Origin: Planctomycetota bacterium
GTDB lineage: Bacteria > Planctomycetota > UBA1135 > GCA-002686595
Assembly (NCBI GenBank): GCA_016714045.1
Contig: JADJNY010000004.1
Location: forward strand, 124,001-188,000
Direction: 5' to 3'
DNA length: 64,000 bases
Shown: positions 62,590-64,000 of the stretch, one piece after another
Position numbering within the stretch: position 1 is the first letter of the stretch
Layout: the number at the start of each line of letters is the position of its first letter
Notes under the pieces: model-generated
Told to the model about the DNA's origin: nothing
What the model saw: the letters and a program-made list of their open reading frames with translations, nothing else
Database searches by the model: none
Program-made: the position numbers and the translations under genes

Positions 62590-64000
62590 GCGACGCCCTC
62601 CATGCGCTCGCGCGCGAACGTCGACCAGAGAAGACCGGGCAGGAGCACGAAGAAGATCACGAGCAGCGCCAGCGCCGCGACGAAGTCGTCGCGCCCGAAG
62701 TGGATCGCGTTGTAGACGCGGAACATCGCGGTGCCGTTCGCGGCGGGGACGAGGATCGCGGCGTCGAGCTCGCGCATCCCGAACGTGAACACGAGCCCGG
62801 CGCCGCCGAGGAGCGCGCCCCGCACGGACGGCGACACGATCGACACGAGCCGACGCGCGGGCCCTGCGCCCGCGATGCGCGCCGCTTCTTCGAGCCGCGG
62901 GTCGACGAGCATCGTCGCCGCCGCGACGGCGAGGATCGGAATCGCCGAGTACCGCCCGACGAGCAGCAGCACGACCGCGAGCCCGCCGTCGTACACCGCG
63001 GCGGTCGCCTCGTGGTTCCAGAGCACGATGTACCCGATGCCGAAGAGGATCGCGGGCACGGCGATCGGCAAGAGCACGACGAACTCGAGCCAGCGGCCGC
63101 GCCGCGCGCGTCCGAGCGCATGGCCGAGCACGAGCGCCGGCACGAGCGCGATCAGCGCCGCGCCGGCCGAGAAGAGCAAGCTGCGTTGGAGGTCCGTGCG
63201 CCCGGTTTCGATCCCGCGCTCGAAGGCGGCGACGAAGCGCTCGATCGCCCACCCGCGCGCGCCGCCGCCCGCCTCCCACGCGAGGCGCGCGATCGGCAGC
63301 ACGGCCGTGACCGCGAGCAGCGCGACGCACGCGGCGAACGCCGGCCACTTCCAACGCCCGAGCGCGAGCCGCGGTGGCGCCTGAAAATCCCCGTCGACGC
63401 TCGCGAGCGCGCCGCGGCGCTTCCAAACGATGGCGGGCACGAGCGCCACGAGCGTCAGCGCGATCAGCGTCAGTGCGGCGGCGACCGCTTTGCCGGGCGT
63501 GTGGACGCTCTGCCAGCTCGCGAAGACCTCGTCGGCGTAGAGGTTGTACTTCTTGCCGATCGACGCGACGTAGTCGGGCACCGCGAAGTCGTTGATCGCG
63601 ATTACGAACGCGAAGCACGCGCCGCAGAGCGCCGCGGGCAGCACGAGCGGCAGCTCCATGCGCAGCGCGGCGCCGAGTCCGCCCGCGAGCAGCGCGGCCT
63701 GCTCGCGCCGCGCGTCGATGCGCTCGAACGCGCGCGCCGAGAACGCGGCGACGAGCGGGAACGTACTCGTCCCGAGCACGAGCACGACCCTCGTCGCGCC
63801 GAGCGCGTCGACCCACAGCACCGCCATCACCATCGCGAGTATCACGGGCGGCACGAGCAGCGGCACGAGCCCCGCGTGCCGCAGGACGCGCGCGAACGGC
63901 ACGTCCGTACGCGCGACCAGGAATCCGAACGGCAAGCCGAGGACGAAGGCCATCGTCGCCGCCCCGGTCCCCACGATCAGCGTGCGCCCGAACAAGGTCG
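62586..64000 (-). CDS. ABC transporter permease (FbpB/CysW-like), 5' partial
   Basis: The frame is open to the window end, so the start lies beyond 64000. At least ten membrane helices form two homologous halves, each with the BPD_transp_1 coupling motif: EQAALLAGGLGAALRMELPLVLPAAL in the first and EEAARIAGAGPARRLVSIVSPSV in the second. Fused two-domain permeases of this kind serve Fe3+ (FbpB) and thiamine (ThiP) importers. It is the first known gene of the operon that continues to the ATPase, cytochrome and HEAT-repeat protein. Confidence 0.88.
   Translation of the reverse strand, partial: TLFGRTLIVGTGAATMAFVLGLPFGFLVARTDVPFARVLRHAGLVPLLVPPVILAMVMAVLWVDALGATRVVLVLGTSTFPLVAAFSARAFERIDARREQAALLAGGLGAALRMELPLVLPAALCGACFAFVIAINDFAVPDYVASIGKKYNLYADEVFASWQSVHTPGKAVAAALTLIALTLVALVPAIVWKRRGALASVDGDFQAPPRLALGRWKWPAFAACVALLAVTAVLPIARLAWEAGGGARGWAIERFVAAFERGIETGRTDLQRSLLFSAGAALIALVPALVLGHALGRARRGRWLEFVVLLPIAVPAILFGIGYIVLWNHEATAAVYDGGLAVVLLLVGRYSAIPILAVAAATMLVDPRLEEAARIAGAGPARRLVSIVSPSVRGALLGGAGLVFTFGMRELDAAILVPAANGTAMFRVYNAIHFGRDDFVAALALLVIFFVLLPGLLWSTFARERMEGVA

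Overview
The window is GC-rich chromosomal DNA, probably from a planctomycete of the Pla163/Poly30 type. The main evidence is the two secreted repeat proteins at 33-39 kb, built from 'ARWNGTSWS-LG ... DDGTGPALYATGSF' units with a Cys-rich C-terminal domain. Further support comes from the DUF1800/DUF1501 pair and the many large multihaem cytochromes. The lineage is inferred from family resemblance and was not tested. No rRNA, tRNA, CRISPR array, transposase or replication origin was seen.

Layout. 1-2.3 kb: a TPR/CHAT caspase-like protein with a C-terminal membrane anchor and an apparent frameshift, convergent with a secreted FG-GAP protein. 4.7-12 kb (minus): four electron-transfer genes. They are a membrane-bound Fe-S/flavin/cytochrome-b fusion overlapping a 23-haem cytochrome, then (after 385 bp containing a structured repeat) an outer-membrane beta-barrel overlapping a 7-haem lipoprotein. 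Together they look like a complete inner-membrane to cell-surface electron conduit. 12-18 kb: a DUF2959 lipoprotein, the System II cytochrome c maturation pair (ccsA and resB, the latter with an in-frame stop), and a two-repeat lipoprotein. 18.4-21.3 kb (plus): three pilus/pseudopilus-type proteins. 21.3-24.5 kb (minus): an ECF sigma operon (sigma factor, small anchored protein with a frameshift, small membrane protein) running into badly damaged DUF1800 and DUF1501 genes. 24.8-30 kb: a toroid-fold secreted protein, a DUF4185 protein and a ROK sugar kinase. 30-39 kb: a tandemly duplicated di-haem oxidoreductase and two large paralogous secreted proteins. 39-46 kb: M1 aminopeptidase, SRPBCC protein, SGNH-like protein and a YfhO-type membrane protein. 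46-58.5 kb: sucA and sucB, separated by a Schlafen-type AlbA_2 protein, an RND efflux pump fused in frame to its outer-membrane factor, the membrane-fusion subunit and a TetR repressor with a clear operator. 58.5-59.2 kb: a small lipoprotein between palindromic elements. 59.2-64 kb (minus): an operon of overlapping genes for a two-domain ABC permease (cut by the window end), its ATPase, a five-haem cytochrome and a HEAT-repeat lipoprotein.

How the genes work together. The strongest theme is respiration through multihaem c-type cytochromes: predicted electron input, periplasmic wire, outer-membrane barrel, outer lipoprotein cytochrome and the haem-attachment machinery all lie within 12 kb. A second theme is secretion and envelope biology.

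Several genes carry single disruptions (CHAT protein, resB, the protein after the ECF sigma factor) and the DUF1800/DUF1501 region carries many, next to runs of ten G. These could be true decay or sequence error. The most novel-looking non-coding signal is a 154-nt intergenic element with covarying hairpins at 7.3 kb and 49.8 kb, with a decayed third copy beside the latter.
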